Of a stretch of 64,000 bases of DNA, positions 43,336 to 55,702 are shown in pieces. The stretch covers positions 930,001 to 994,000 of the forward strand of contig JPHH03000004.1 of assembly GCA_000750105.3 (NCBI GenBank). The letters are read 5' to 3'. A program made the translations under genes and the position numbers. Below the pieces are notes generated by a model. That model worked only from the letters and a program-made list of their open reading frames with translations, was not told the DNA's origin and did no database searches. The DNA is from Tolypocladium sp. Sup5 PDA-1. Lineage: Eukaryota > Ascomycota > Sordariomycetes > Hypocreales > Ophiocordycipitaceae. Each line of letters begins with the position of its first letter. Positions within the stretch are counted from its first letter, which is position 1.

Positions 43336-45689
43336 CTAATGGGCCTTGACAACGCCCGCGGCATCTGCTTGCGCAGAGATCCTCTTCTTGTACTGCTGCA
43401 CGTCGCCAGGGAACTTTTCCACGAATCCACCGTCGCACACCCACAACGACGTGCACACCATCTGCAGCATGGTCACGTCGTGGGACACCATGAGAACACC
43501 ACCCTGGAACTCGTTGAGCGCCTCCGCCAAGGCGTCCATGGCCTCGATATCCAGATGGTTGGACGGTTCGTCGAGCACCAGGATGTGGGGGTTCGTGAGG
43601 GCCAGGCAGGCAAAGGCGACCCTCGACTTTTGACCACCAGAAAGCTGTCCCATCTTTTGCAGGCCCGTGGTGCCCGTGATACCAAACGCTCCCAGCTGCC
43701 TCCGGTACTCTTCGTCTGTTCGGCCCGGGTACATCTTGGCCATGAAGCTCACGGCGCTCATGGTCAGGTCCAGCGCGTCGACGTGGTGCTGCGCGAAGAA
43801 CCCGATCCGCAGTCGAGGATGCGCCGTGACTATTCCCTTCAATGCCTCCAGCTTGCCGATGAGAAGCTTCAGAATCGTAGTCTTGCCCGCACCGTTGGGT
43901 CCGACGATGCCTATCCGAGAGTCCAGCTGGACATCCAGGTCCACGTCCCGCAGCAGAGGCTTGTCCGGGGAGTATCCAAAGGCAACCTCTGACATCTGGA
44001 TGATCGGTGGTGACAGCTTCTCCACATCAGGGAACCTAAACTTGACATTGTACTCCGACTCTGGTGCCTCCAGCACTGGCATCTTCTCCAGCTTCTTGAT
44101 GCGCGACTGGGCTTCCGAGGACTTGGCAGCGTTGTAGCGGAACTTGTCAATAAAGGCTTGCAGGTGGGCTCGCTGGGCCATCTGGTTCTCGTACTCCTTC
44201 TTGGCCACCTTCTTGCGCTCTTCACGGGTCGCGTAAAAGGCGTCAAAGTTGGAGCTGCGATAGTAGTCGAGCCGTTCGGAATGCTGGTGAATAATGTCCG
44301 TCGCCACTTCGTTGAGGAACGCTCTGTCGTGGGAAACGACGAGGACGGTGCTCGGGTAGCCTGCCAGGTATTGGGAAAGGAAGGTAATCGAGGGGACGTC
44401 CAACATGTTGGACGGTTCGTCGAGCAGCAGGAGATCGGGCTCGCAGAAGAGGGCTCGGGCAAGCGCGAGTCGCATTCTCCAACCACCGGAAAAGGTCTTG
44501 GTAGCATGTTGTTGTCGCTCCGCCGAGAAGCCGAGACCAGCAAGAATACTGGCCGCCCGCGACTCCGCCTTGTCCGATTCCATCTCGGCCAGCTTCGACT
44601 GGACATCGCCCAGCTTGCCATCCTTGGCTTCTCTTTCGAGGTCGAGCTTGGCAGCATCGGCGGACGTATCGGCAAGAGGGGCACGGCGAGCTTCCAACTC
44701 GGCCAAGGCGGCAATGAGTTCCTGAGTTCGTCAGTTGTCATCCTGAAACATATCAGATTAGGCCACTCACTCGTTGCTCTCTTAGAAGCACCTTGCGCCA
44801 CACGTCTGCGTCCAGGACGGCTTGGATGGCCGGCGTGTCGTCGCCCGTAATCTGCCAGAAATCAGTATGCGGATGAAGACGAAACAATAGCAGCGTGCCT
44901 TACCTCTTGTTCAACATGCAAAATAGAAATGTGCGTGGGAATGGCAACTTCTCTTTTCGACAGGGCCCGCAGCAGCGTCGATTTACCGATACCGTTGTTA
45001 CCGACCAGACCATAGCGGTGACCATACGCCAGCGTAAGAGAAGTGTCTGTGAGAATACGCAGTCCACCAATAGACACATCGATGCTGTCCAGCTTGATGT
45101 CCTTGGTCTTGTTCGCCCCAGTGCCGCCCAGCTGCAGGGGGTTGACCGCCATGTAAAACTCCTCGTACGACTGCGTGCTCTCTGGCAGGTCGAGCAGCTT
45201 GGACGCCTCGTATTCGACCGTCTTGAACGTCTTCTTCTGCTGCTTGGCCGCAATTTTCCGCTCGGCCTTTTCGAGCTTCTTGCGATCGACCTTGGACTCG
45301 ACCTTTCTCGCGTTGGCAGATTCCAAGTCGACGCCACCGGCCGCAACGGCGAGAGTGGACGACATGTTGCGCTGCGTGCTGACTTGGATCGTCTGGTCCA
45401 GCCTCCTCACAATCGACGGACCTCTCCTCTCGCCGCCGTTTGCCTCGGTGTACTTGTCGACCCATTTCTCCACCAGCCGCTTGATCTTTTCCTCCACGGC
45501 AGCATCGACCTTGCCGGACGCCGACAACAGCAGCTCGGTGATGGTCGCAGCGGCCTCATTGAGGGGCGAGAGCCCGGACGGGTCTTCGTCGTCGGACCAA
45601 GCGGTGGATGCATGGGTCAAGTAGCCCACGGAGTAGTCTGAGACTACGGGATCGATGTTGGGGAGCACAGCTCTGATATCGGCGTCCAT
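43336..45689 (-). CDS. GCN20: ABC-F ATPase Gcn20 (ABCF3-like)
   Basis: Exons 45689-44904, 44851-44771 and 44721-43336; introns of 52 and 49 bp, both phase 0. The product is 750 residues (yeast Gcn20 has 752). Two ABC cassettes without membrane segments are seen. The first has Walker A GNNGIGKST, signature SGGWRMRLALA and Walker B LLLLDEPSNMLD. The second has Walker A GPNGAGKTT, signature LSGGQKSRVAFA and Walker B ILVLDEPSNHLD. The linker is charged (ERKKVAKKEYENQM). Gcn20 binds Gcn1 on ribosomes and helps activate the Gcn2 kinase when amino acids run short. The N-terminal 200 residues correspond to the Gcn1-binding region. I chose ATG 45689 (AAAATGG context) over more upstream ATGs in frame because the conserved N-terminus begins there (MDADIRAVLP). 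Confidence 0.93.
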
Positions 45690-48600
45690 TTTCGCAGCGG
45701 GGCGCCAGGAGAAGCTCGGGATCGTAGCGGCGAAATGTGCGACGAGAATGTCGGTCGGGTCTCTCCGGTAGCCTTTGTGCTTGCCGTCGTGTATCGGCAC
45801 TGTATCGTGGCGGCGACGTTTGGCTCGGTGAGGCTGGTGGTCCGTCTCTCACGGAGTTTTGCTGGAGTTTTGCCCCGCTACGGCTGGCGCCTGGTGTGCA
45901 GGGCTGCCAGACCGATCCGGGCCGGCAGCAAGCTCCGTTCCGAGAATTTGCCAAGTTCGGTATTTTAAAGCGCCGATACCCGACCGCCGTGCACCAAGAC
46001 AACGCCGTTCCGTGGACATGGCAGCAAGATCGCGGCACATTGGTTCCGCGATATGTTCAGTTCATTCAAGTTAGAGATCTTATTCATTTTCACAAGCCTT
46101 GCAAGCATATGTTTTATGCCGCGGCCTTGCCTGCGTGTAGCTGACTACATAACTTCTCACTCTGGCTCCACAGTCAGCTTCGCCGAAAGCCACAAGTCAT
46201 GGATTTGACTTCCAATTCTGGGCATATTCGTAAAAAGACCCTTGGTGATGATCCCACAAACATCGCAGGAGATTCGTTGGGCCAATTGGCCAGCAACACG
46301 AGCCCGTCAGAGGCCTTGGACAGCCTGGGCTCATTGGCCAATAAACGGCCGGGAACTTTAATTTAAGCGCGTCAATGTCGCGTCGCGTGTTCGCGTCATA
46401 TCGGCCAGTTATATGCACGGCATGGCCGATCCAATAGGGCGTGGAGCTTGAAGCTCGACTGAGGCACACTTTGCGATCCTCCGGGGGTATCCCGGGCTAG
46501 GGGAAATCGGAGAGATTTTCCCTGATCTTGGTTACGTATGTACGGATACCAGGGCAGTTTAGCCGCGGGCTTGGCCTTGGATGAGCAGGCCGCGGATCGT
46601 GTGCTCGAGACAATAATGCTACCCTATAGCATGGCACAGCATGGCCAGGTTGAAATGGGTTCTCGAATGGGCACATGTGTTATAGCCGCAGTTGGCAGCC
46701 AAGTCCGGATCTTGCTACAGCGTGTGTTGAAGACTGTTCTGTGTCTAGTCTCTGTGTCGTGGAAGTGACTCGAATCGACCGCTTGCGGGGTCGCCGAGTT
46801 TGCAACGTCAGAGCAGTGGCTTGGAAGCCACAGGGAGTCTGGCTTCGACCACACTAAAGGACATTGGTAAACGCTGGGTTCTAAAGATTGCTCGGGGTCT
46901 GGAGAACTAGCACTTGCAAGTGCCAGTGATGCGATACCTGTACACAATGTCACTCATGTGCACTGCCCGTAAACCGACCTGACTCTCCAGCTCAAAGGCA
47001 ACTGCCGTCACGAGTATGAGCAGCGGCCATGTCACGACTCGTATTCACATCAATGACACGAGGGCCCATCGATGGAGCCACGCGGAGCTATGTAGCTACC
47101 CAGGTGGAGGTCGCTAGCTGAACCGACTGCTTGGGAGACGGAGGCTGACGCAACATTGAGCTACGGATACTTGTCTCGCGATAGCTCCAAACCTTACGCC
47201 CGCGAACCAAGTGGCCAGAGCTCCAATGGAGCTTCCGGAGAGGCAATTTCGCCTTCTCGCCTTGCGTCGGCCAAGTTCCTGAGAGATTGGATGTACTTCG
47301 TAAACGAGACTGGTTCAGAAGCAATCTGTTGTGTCCAAGATGCTCTCGTCGGGCCTGGGGTGCATCGGCAAAAGAAAGTCAGAAAACGCCAATTTCATGG
47401 AACCCCGAAGGGCACGAACTTGGTATCCCGCGCCGGGTGGCAAACAACAGGCCGATTTCATGCCCGCATTCGAAGTGAATTCCGCCTGGGGAGATGCTTG
47501 TTGGCCAAATTCCATGAGTTCTTTAGAGGCTTGCTCCGACGAGAGGGTCATTGGTAGTCACCAGTCCAACCAGCATCACGCCATCCAAGGCACATGAATG
47601 GTGCCCGCCTGTTGGACGAGTTTGCAATCAAACCCAGCTGGAAACCAGCTCGCCCCACAGAAACGCACAAGTGCCCTCCAGATCTTGATCTGGTGTTGAG
47701 GTGCAGCAAGCGGAGCAGAGAGAGAGACCCGCAGTCAATGGAGCCATTGCGGGACAGGCACTTGGCATCCGAAGCTGCAAGGGCATTGCGGTGTTCTTGT
47801 TAGCTAAGAAGGGATGGAATCTCACTTTTTGCGCATGTTCATCTCGAAAGGAAGCAAACTGACCCATCTTCCTGTGCAGTTGCAGGTGCTTGCTCGTGGC
47901 GATGGTAAGTAGTGTTCTAGAGTACCTATTCTCTAAGCGATGTGTGGCTCTGCATTGGTTTCGCATCGTCTCCCCAGCCATGGATGAACAGGGCTAGTGC
48001 TCGCCACGAGGGTCGTCTCAGGTTTGAAGCTGCGCACGGCTGTGCCGGCTCGCCCAGTCAACGACGAGCACCAGTTGCCAATTGGTACGAGAAAATGCGG
48101 AGTGCCGACCGTGAGGGCCGACTTAAGATCGTCCGTCATACGCACAGCCGTCGACGTGCCTCATGCAACCCTGCCCTGTTTCTCGACGGTGGCTTACAAC
48201 CGGAACACCAGCGCGACACAAGCATAACAGTATCGGATCTTGTGCCATGGGCTGACATTTTTAAGCATTACCATATTTGGCACACGGGGACACAAGAGAT
48301 TTGGATTTGGACACGCGGAGCTGGTGTAGAGGAATGGCCAGACAGAGGCCTGTCAACACCGACAACCAGGAATGAAACAAATGTTGCTCCATCGAAGTTC
48401 TGTATAGAATAGCCGTGCGAATGCTTCCCCTCTCCGCATCAAGGCAGGGTTGACCAGTGGCGCCGCTACGGAGTACGAGCGGCTGAGCGTGCATCCGGTG
48501 ACGAGCAAGGTGACGTGCAGAGCACAGGATCATGGACAAGCTCAAGGCAAGGTATTTGTATTGTCCGTGTAGCAGCAGGCAGAACTTGTTGGAAGCACAA

Positions 48601-50820
48601 GGGCGGCGGCATTCCTCGCAAGTTATACGCACCATCCGAAGGAATGTCTCAATTGGAGGATGGTGTGCGGATGACACTGTGGCACGGCCGTTTGACCATC
48701 TTCGGGGACCCGTGGGACAGACGTCTGTGCCACGGCAGCCAAAGTTTTGTGTTGTGTTCTCCATGTTGTTGACTTGTTGTTCATCCCACGGACCAGCAGC
48801 AGGCCAGGCCAGGCCGGGGCCATGTCACGCCTGGCCGTGTCTCTCGCGGGGAGGAAAAGACGAAACAATAGACCTATTCGAACGGGCCTGGGGCACATGG
48901 CCCTTGAAACAGCATGATAACTACGAGTATGGCATCAAAAACACACACGAGTTAGACTATTTACACAAGGCCGACAGCCACGTCCAGCTACTGGGGCCGA
49001 GAACAGACCCTGGGGATGAAGGCGTCGTCCCCCGTGCCACAGATCTCGCTCGCAGCGCGCGACAGCCATCCAGATGCGAGATGGCAGATATGAAAAGGGA
49101 GCACAACCCCTTTCTTGGGCGACCCGATGGCGATGCAGGATGCTGGATGCTGGATGCTGGACCCTTTGGATGCGGCTGAGGGGGCAAAGCAGGCATCGCC
49201 AATGGTGCCACGCTGGGCGACCGTCATTTAAGGGATGCAGCAAAGATGTCTGCCGACGCAGCTTCACCCACGCCGCCATGTTTTGTTTTTCGTGGCTGAG
49301 GCATGCACAATTCTGCTGATGATGGGTGTCGTATGTGACACCTGGATTGTCTGCAGGATAACTGATTGTCCTCGTACGTTCAAGTAATGGTCGAGAGCCG
49401 CTGTGACGATCGATGGTGTCCATGCAAGGTGCCTATATCAGTCCGTACCTATTGCCCACCGTTGTAGCCGCAGTAGGCCAAGCCGCTGCCCGATCAACTG
49501 TGCCGTGTCTGATGATCCAAAACATGATCCATCCATGGCTGCAATCATGCAAACGAGCTCCACCAGAGAGACCGCCGTCGGGAGACTGCATGATAGCGCC
49601 CGGAGCAGACAGTAACGGCGCTGTAAAGACCACCCATTGGGGCGCCAACTGCTCAGCGCTCCACCTCAGCAGCTGGAGCACCCCAGGGCCCCTGTTCCTG
49701 TCCCGCGAGTTGTCCAGTCCACCGAAGCTATTCGTGGACCGGCAAGCTCGTCACAGGGCTCAAGCTGACCTGTGCAGCCGATGGGTTTGCACCGCAACGC
49801 ATGCACGAAGCACATACATGGCATAATACATGGGCCAGGCATCCCAGCGTCAGCTCGCCTGCCCTTGACTGGCCAGAACAAAAAGGGACATTGCCGCCAG
49901 TGGTGAATTATAACTCAAGGTAAGCGAGACGAGGGAAACGGCGTGTTTATTGTCATCGGGTCTCCTCCACTCGTTGCATCCCCCGGGGGCTGTTTTGGAG
50001 CCAACGGCGACCGCGGCGGGCCCAATCACGACCGCTGAAACGGCGTCGGCGCCTCTGTAATTGCCCCCCCTTCGCTCCCCACCTCAGCGACCCGACTGCA
50101 TTGGGAGTCTGGAGAGGACGTCGGACCAGGACGCATCGACGGCGATTCGACGATCCCACGCAGGCCCGCTACAGACACGCAGATGCGCTAGAGGCACAGC
50201 GGTTGCGCCCACTAATCGTGATGCAGCTGCCCTGGCCAGGCGGGCATCCCTGCAGCGGCGATCCGACGTCGCCCATCTCAGCGCAATCTCCAGGGCCTGC
50301 GGCGGTCGGGTCGGGTGCCAGTGGAGTCACTGGAGTGCCCAGCGGCGTCAGCACCATGGAGCCCGGGCACCACGACCAGCCGGGAGCCTCTGCGTGGCCA
50401 GGCGGTGCGTGTCACGGTCCCTCCATCCGCCATCCGCTTCCTTCACCACCGGCACACGAAAAAACACAGGACCGACTCGTCGACATCACCCTTCGCCATC
50501 CGCATCGTCTTCTTCCGCGCCCTTTTCCTTTCTCCCCCCCTCCCTCGCCTTGGCCACCGAGCCCGCAGCCTCCCACGGCTCGTTTCTCTACGCGGCGGCG
50601 TCACATTCGGCGCGCTTCCCTCCTCCCCACACGCAATCCCTCGTCGTCTCAGGACCCCATTTGCTACGCGCATTCCTGGGACGAGAGAGGAGGAGTCGAG
50701 CCGCCCGCGGAGGACCTGGCTCGACGATGCCAAAGCACCTCCCTCGGAGCATCCTTCTGCATCACGACTAGAATGCCCGCCCTGCTGCTCGCACTGCTCG
50801 AGTAGAAACCCTCAGCAACC
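45690..50820. other. Long gene-free region, 5.1 kb
   Basis: No open frame here shows a recognisable domain, a plausible set of introns or protein-like composition; the longest are about 130-240 codons and overlap one another in different frames. Short GATGCTG repeats (49127-49160) and one TACGGAGTA motif (about 48467) are the only patterns seen. The last 800 bases are C-rich and likely the promoter and leader of the Byr4-like gene. A non-coding RNA gene or degraded mobile DNA could be present but I cannot show it. Confidence 0.45.
50773..50805 (+). promoter_or_regulatory. Upstream ORF in the leader of the Byr4-like gene
   Basis: A 10-codon ORF (MPALLLALLE, stop TAG) ends 15 bases before the proposed main ATG at 50821. 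Such a short spacing leaves little room for reinitiation, so the uORF could dampen translation if the leader includes it. Confidence 0.4.
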
Positions 50821-53800
50821 ATGCAGACCGTTCCCAGTGTAAGTTGGCTGGTCCCCCCCTCGCCCTGCAACCTCTCGCGTGCTGTGTCTGTGTTGTTGTG
50901 TCACCCGCAGCTCTCTCTGTCGATGTCGTCTAGCTCGAACTTACTTTGCCCATTCCTCCACGTCCTCCCCTCGACAACCGCCCTAGCTCGACTCTAAGAG
51001 CATCTCGGCTCTTCACACTCGTTTGTTTAGTTTCTAACCCGCTCTCTTCCCACAGCTCGTCGGGACGGGCACTGCTGTTGCTGCAGCGGCCAGTGGCTTG
51101 GTGTTCGGCCAACCCGCCGAACCCAACCCGTCTACGACTCGACGCGGATCGCACAAGAGGACGATATCTACCGATCGGGCACTGGAAGCGAATCACCGGC
51201 CGAACATCCCCACGCCCACTCGACCGGCCACGACGTCTGCAGCGCCTTCAATTGGCACCGAGTACTCTTATCCTCACACCATCTCGCATCGGGAGACCAC
51301 CTCCAGGCCGCCGCTATCCCGCTACCAGCGTCCCCAGAGCTCCCAGGTCACGTCGCCAAGAACCCTGGGCAGGAGACAGTCAATTGTGAGGTACGGCGGC
51401 GAGCTCTCACCGGCTGGGGTTGCAGAGGGATCGAGGGACTCGATATCGTCCAATGGCTCGTGGATAAAACGGCTGTCCATCCGCCCGCTGTCTCAGCACG
51501 GCAGCGTCAGATCGAGCTTCATTGCCGAGTCACCATCTGTGACCTTTTCGAACAGCTCCACGGTGCCGATGCTGTCGCGGTCCAGTTCGACTGCACCGCC
51601 TCTGCCGCCGAACAAGCTCGTCAAGCGCACGCCGTCGACGCAGAACAACGAATTCGGAGACGCCTCACCACGCCGACGGGCCAAGGGGCATCTGCCGACC
51701 CTTCGGAGACCGGCCACGAGCCACCAGAGGTCCGCAACTCTTCAGCAGTTCCGCGCAGACGTCGACGTGGCGGGCTCGGCCGCTCACCCCAAGTATTCGT
51801 TCGAGAATCCAATCTGGCCAGAGGAGCTGCTAGGCGCATCGCCGATTGAGCGGTTACCAGAGACTCAGTTCAAGTCTGCGTGGACGTCCTTTTTCCACTC
51901 GAGAACCGCGAGCATCCCTGCGAGCGCCACCGTTCCTAGCCGTCTTGGCGATGCCAGTCCATCTACCCGAAACTCCAGTTTGAAGAGAATCTGCCCAGAG
52001 AGAGGCCAGCGCCAAAGAGTTCATCTCGTCAAGCCGAGAATGGTGTCTCCAACGCTGGCGCTCGGCGTCTTGTCGACCCCTGCGCGCATTGAGAAGGAAC
52101 CAGAGCAGCAGACCACCAAAGCTGCGGCAAGTCTGAGAGCCTCGCCCGAAATTGTCCCGGCGACGAGATCAAGACGATCGCTATCGCTGTCTGCGAGCTT
52201 CGCGACAGCAGGCAATTGGGTTACCAAAACGTCGGGGAGCCTGCGTCGACCCAAACGGGGAGCTGACCATCAGCAGCAGCAGAATAGCGGCAACCAGCGG
52301 CACGTGTCAGATCCAGTCAGCGGCTCGCAATCGGGTGTGGACCAGGAGAGCAATACGCCCGAGAAATCGGCCAGCACCCCGATCGCTTCAAACCGGCAGG
52401 GGTCAACGCTTGATTCAGCTGCGACTGTCCGGCGCCAAGTCCATAAAAGAAACTCGTCCTCCCCACCCCCCCCGCTGTCGCTCTCAAGTCCTCGTGGCTT
52501 TCATGACGACTTGTTACGTCTCAGCCATCCTGGCGGGGCTAGTACTCACCAAGCCCGGCCTAATCAGCCGTCGGGGAGCTCGACGAGTTCCGCTGCCATG
52601 TCCCAGCTGAGAGGATCGCACTATGAACGATCCTCCGTGATGGAAAGTTCCGATGGCGATGCTCGAGGGTTCACGTCTGGGGACGACGATGACACCGACT
52701 TCAAGAGCGATACCGTATTTGACTCGCTTCGAACGCTGGCGTCTGGTCGCGTGAGGACCGTGGAGACGCCCCTGGACTCGGTGTATGACGAGTCGCCGCC
52801 GAGCACTGCCGGCAACGGCAAGACGAAGCGGCTGTCCATACAAGAAATGCTAGGAGGAAGAGGATGGGACGAAGGCAATAAGATCATGGAGGAAGAGGAC
52901 GAGAATACCCTGACGCCGGTCCGGGCGACCAAGCACGCCGGAGCCAAGTTTCCCAGTCGCGACGTGCTTGCCGAGCCTCGTTTCAGCCTGGAGTCCTCGC
53001 ATGACGTTTCACAATCAGCCAGAGACTTTGGACGTTTCTCCTTGGATGACGACTTTGATGAAGATTGGACGAGGGATGATGACGCTCCATTTAATCCTCT
53101 GTCGCCCCCCTCCAAGGGCAACTCGCTCAACGCCAAGGGAATCAACCCCAACGTCCGGCTCGCGCTCGCCAGCATCGAGGGAGAGTCCGTGCCACGGACG
53201 ATCGCCAATGCCCATCGTAGCGAGCGGCCTCTGAGCAATTTATTTGATTGGAGCGAACCCCTGCACGACAAGCAAGACAACGGCGCGAATGCCCTGCGCC
53301 CGAGGACGGCCTATGCCATGCCAGAGATGGACTCTAGAGGAGGCCGTTCAGCTATTCGCAAGGGGCCGATGCCGACGCATGTGCGCAGCCAGAGTGTCCC
53401 GGTCGTTCACGACGTCGCCGACGACTCGAAGCCCGCGGGTTCCAAGTACGGCACCTGGGGAATGGGCACCAAGACCGTATCCGAAGACTGGGACGAAGAC
53501 TTTGAGTTTGGTGGCGGCAACACGGGGAATGACGGCAAGGGCAACGGGCACATGTTTGCCGTGCCCGAATCAATCCGTGCCACGCAGCCCAGCGTCAAGG
53601 CACACTCTGGACAGATTCGCGAGTTGTCGCTGCTCGTCAACGACCTGAAGCGTCTTTGCCGGCATGGACGCGACATGAACATGCTCAACGGAGAGCAAAA
53701 GGGGCTGTGGAAGGAGGCAGAGGGAATTATTGCCCTTGCGTCTCCCGACGAAGACGACATGAACGAGGACCACCAGTCCACCTCGTCCATCAACCTCGAT

Positions 53801-54463
53801 TCTCTGGACATCAACGACCGCCTGGTTGAGGACGGATATGACGCTGCATCACTGGACAGACTGGACGCTGCAATCGACAGCCAGGAGCCGGCCATGTCCA
53901 AAACTGCAGTCGTACGAGAGCGCCAGTCCCCGCGGCGGCGGTCTGTCTTCTCTCCCGAGGATGACATATTTGGCGGCAACTGGCCGTTGCCCGAGGAGAA
54001 CACGCAGCCCAGCCGCCCCAGTCGACCTCGAACGCCGGACAACCGAGCAAGTAAGCCCAGCGACGTTACCGGCGTGGTCCGATCCGTGATGGAGTCCATG
54101 CACCATCGCTCTTCCAACGAACCGACGCACGAGCCCCGAAATAATTATAATCATAATAGAGTGCACTTTGACACCAACAGCTTGAAGGCATTGGTTAGGA
54201 GAGCTGGAGAGCTGCGCGACGTCTTATCGGATATGATCCGCAGAGCCGACCAAATCACCCAGAGCCCGGCAAGAACACCGCGCCACGAGCGCCGCCTCGA
54301 GTCGAGTCCTGCATTTACACGAGTGTTTGACGACCCGGGCTCGAGTCCTCCTCGGCGTGCGATCAAGAGCCGCGGCACAAACCCGATAATTGACGGTGCG
54401 TCGCCGGAAAAGTCACCGTCATCGCCAATGGACCGACGAGTTCCCATGATGACTGTCGGCTAG
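50821..54463 (+). CDS. Large disordered protein, possible Byr4/Bfa1-like septation regulator
   Basis: Proposed exons 50821-50838 (MQTVPS) and 51056-54463 with a 217-bp phase-0 intron; 1141 residues. Most of the chain is Ser/Pro/Arg-rich and disordered. Ordered parts are SEDWDEDFEFGG (from about 53477), a helical block QIRELSLLVNDLKRL with LWKEAEGIIALASPDEDD (53610-53760), and a C-terminal helix SLKALVRRAGELRDVLSDMI. The DWDxDF motif and the following helical block recall Byr4/Bfa1, the scaffold half of the two-component GAP that restrains the septation GTPase Spg1. The match is from memory and the family diverges fast, so the name is tentative. The tiny first exon rests on good splice ends (GTAAGT..CACAG) and preserved frame. 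Confidence 0.55.
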
Positions 54464-55702
54464 CCGCACCTTACCAGCATCCCTGGTGTTCACCTCTTTA
54501 CAACAAACATTGACGATACGGCCTGCTGCTGCATGCAGCACGTGGCCCCTGTACAAAACATTTTTGTGTGAATTTGTTTGCATAGCGACGGTCCCAGGCC
54601 GCTGGTTATCTCGAACACATACGGCACTCCTGGAGCCTGGCTTGGCTTGACAGGAAAATGAAGCTACAGGGTCATTTGAGGCTCACTCGACGATGACGTC
54701 CCCGAGACGCTCGTCGGCTCCGCGTTGGAGGTTTCGGTTACATGACGCTGGGCTATACACTTTACTCCACCGATCATGGGCTGGCTGTATCTGCGGCACA
54801 AGCGTCGCTGACCGTCCCGACGGACGTGGACCAGGCTCCTGCAGCATCGATATATACCATCCAGGTCGATCGACCATCGCCTGAGTTGCAAACTCTCGAA
54901 CGACGATCATCACGTTATATAGACGACTGGGGTCTTGATGTCGGCGGTCTCAAACCGGGGGATGCCGAGACCCCTACTTTGTCACTCTTCCCTTTGTGTA
55001 GGACATGCCTCACTGGGACCCCTCCGACACGTTCATGGAGGGAATGACGAGTTCTGAAGAAGCCGGGGCGTTTGGGATCAAATGCACCCTTTCCCAAACA
55101 CTCTTCTCCCCGTGGAAACAAGACGCACGAAGATTAACGGCAAACTTACCAAACACAACAAAACCAAACAAACAACGAAAACCGAAAACCTGCAAAGGGA
55201 CATGGGGATACAGGATAGGTGGAAGGGACCACCAAATAAAAAAGAAAAGGCATGACGTTTTTAGCATTGGCGCATTGTCGACGGTCGCCTTTTGTTGTTA
55301 GTCTTTTTTGTTGAGTAACTTCATGAATTGCATGGATAGAGCCCAAGGGCCATGACCACCTTCTAATCATTTTGCCCCTTTTACTGGACGTGATATGCAA
55401 TGTGACAGTTTGATAATACTTTTACCAAGGACCAAACGTACTCCTAACATACTATTCAACTATTTCTCGACAAATTCCCTTTGTGGGCGGCATGGTCTAT
55501 CATACAAAAGAAACACCTAGCAACTCTCCAGCCTTACTTACGTACGGTGAGAAGGGTATCTCCAAGCGGCCTGTAACCCGTCCAATCTTCTCCAAAACAA
55601 AGGGCTCTCTTCCTCTCTTCCCCCTAATCCCATTACCGGCGCCGATTGAATCATAACATATCTCATCAAATAATCTTTCCTCCTACTGCAAAAGGGTTGC
55701 CA
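54464..55702. other. Convergent intergenic region
   Basis: 1.2 kb between the Byr4-like and seven-helix-protein gene ends. It is A-rich around 55120-55250, as expected for 3' untranslated regions. No gene seen. Confidence 0.5.

Noticed and set aside
48261..49179. ORFs of 167 and 215 codons on opposite strands in the long gap
   Set aside because: They overlap each other, lack domains and have irregular composition; treated as chance.
50061..50805. Two overlapping 234-236-codon frames upstream of the Byr4-like gene
   Set aside because: Both frames are low-complexity in C-rich leader DNA and mutually exclusive; neither looks like a protein.
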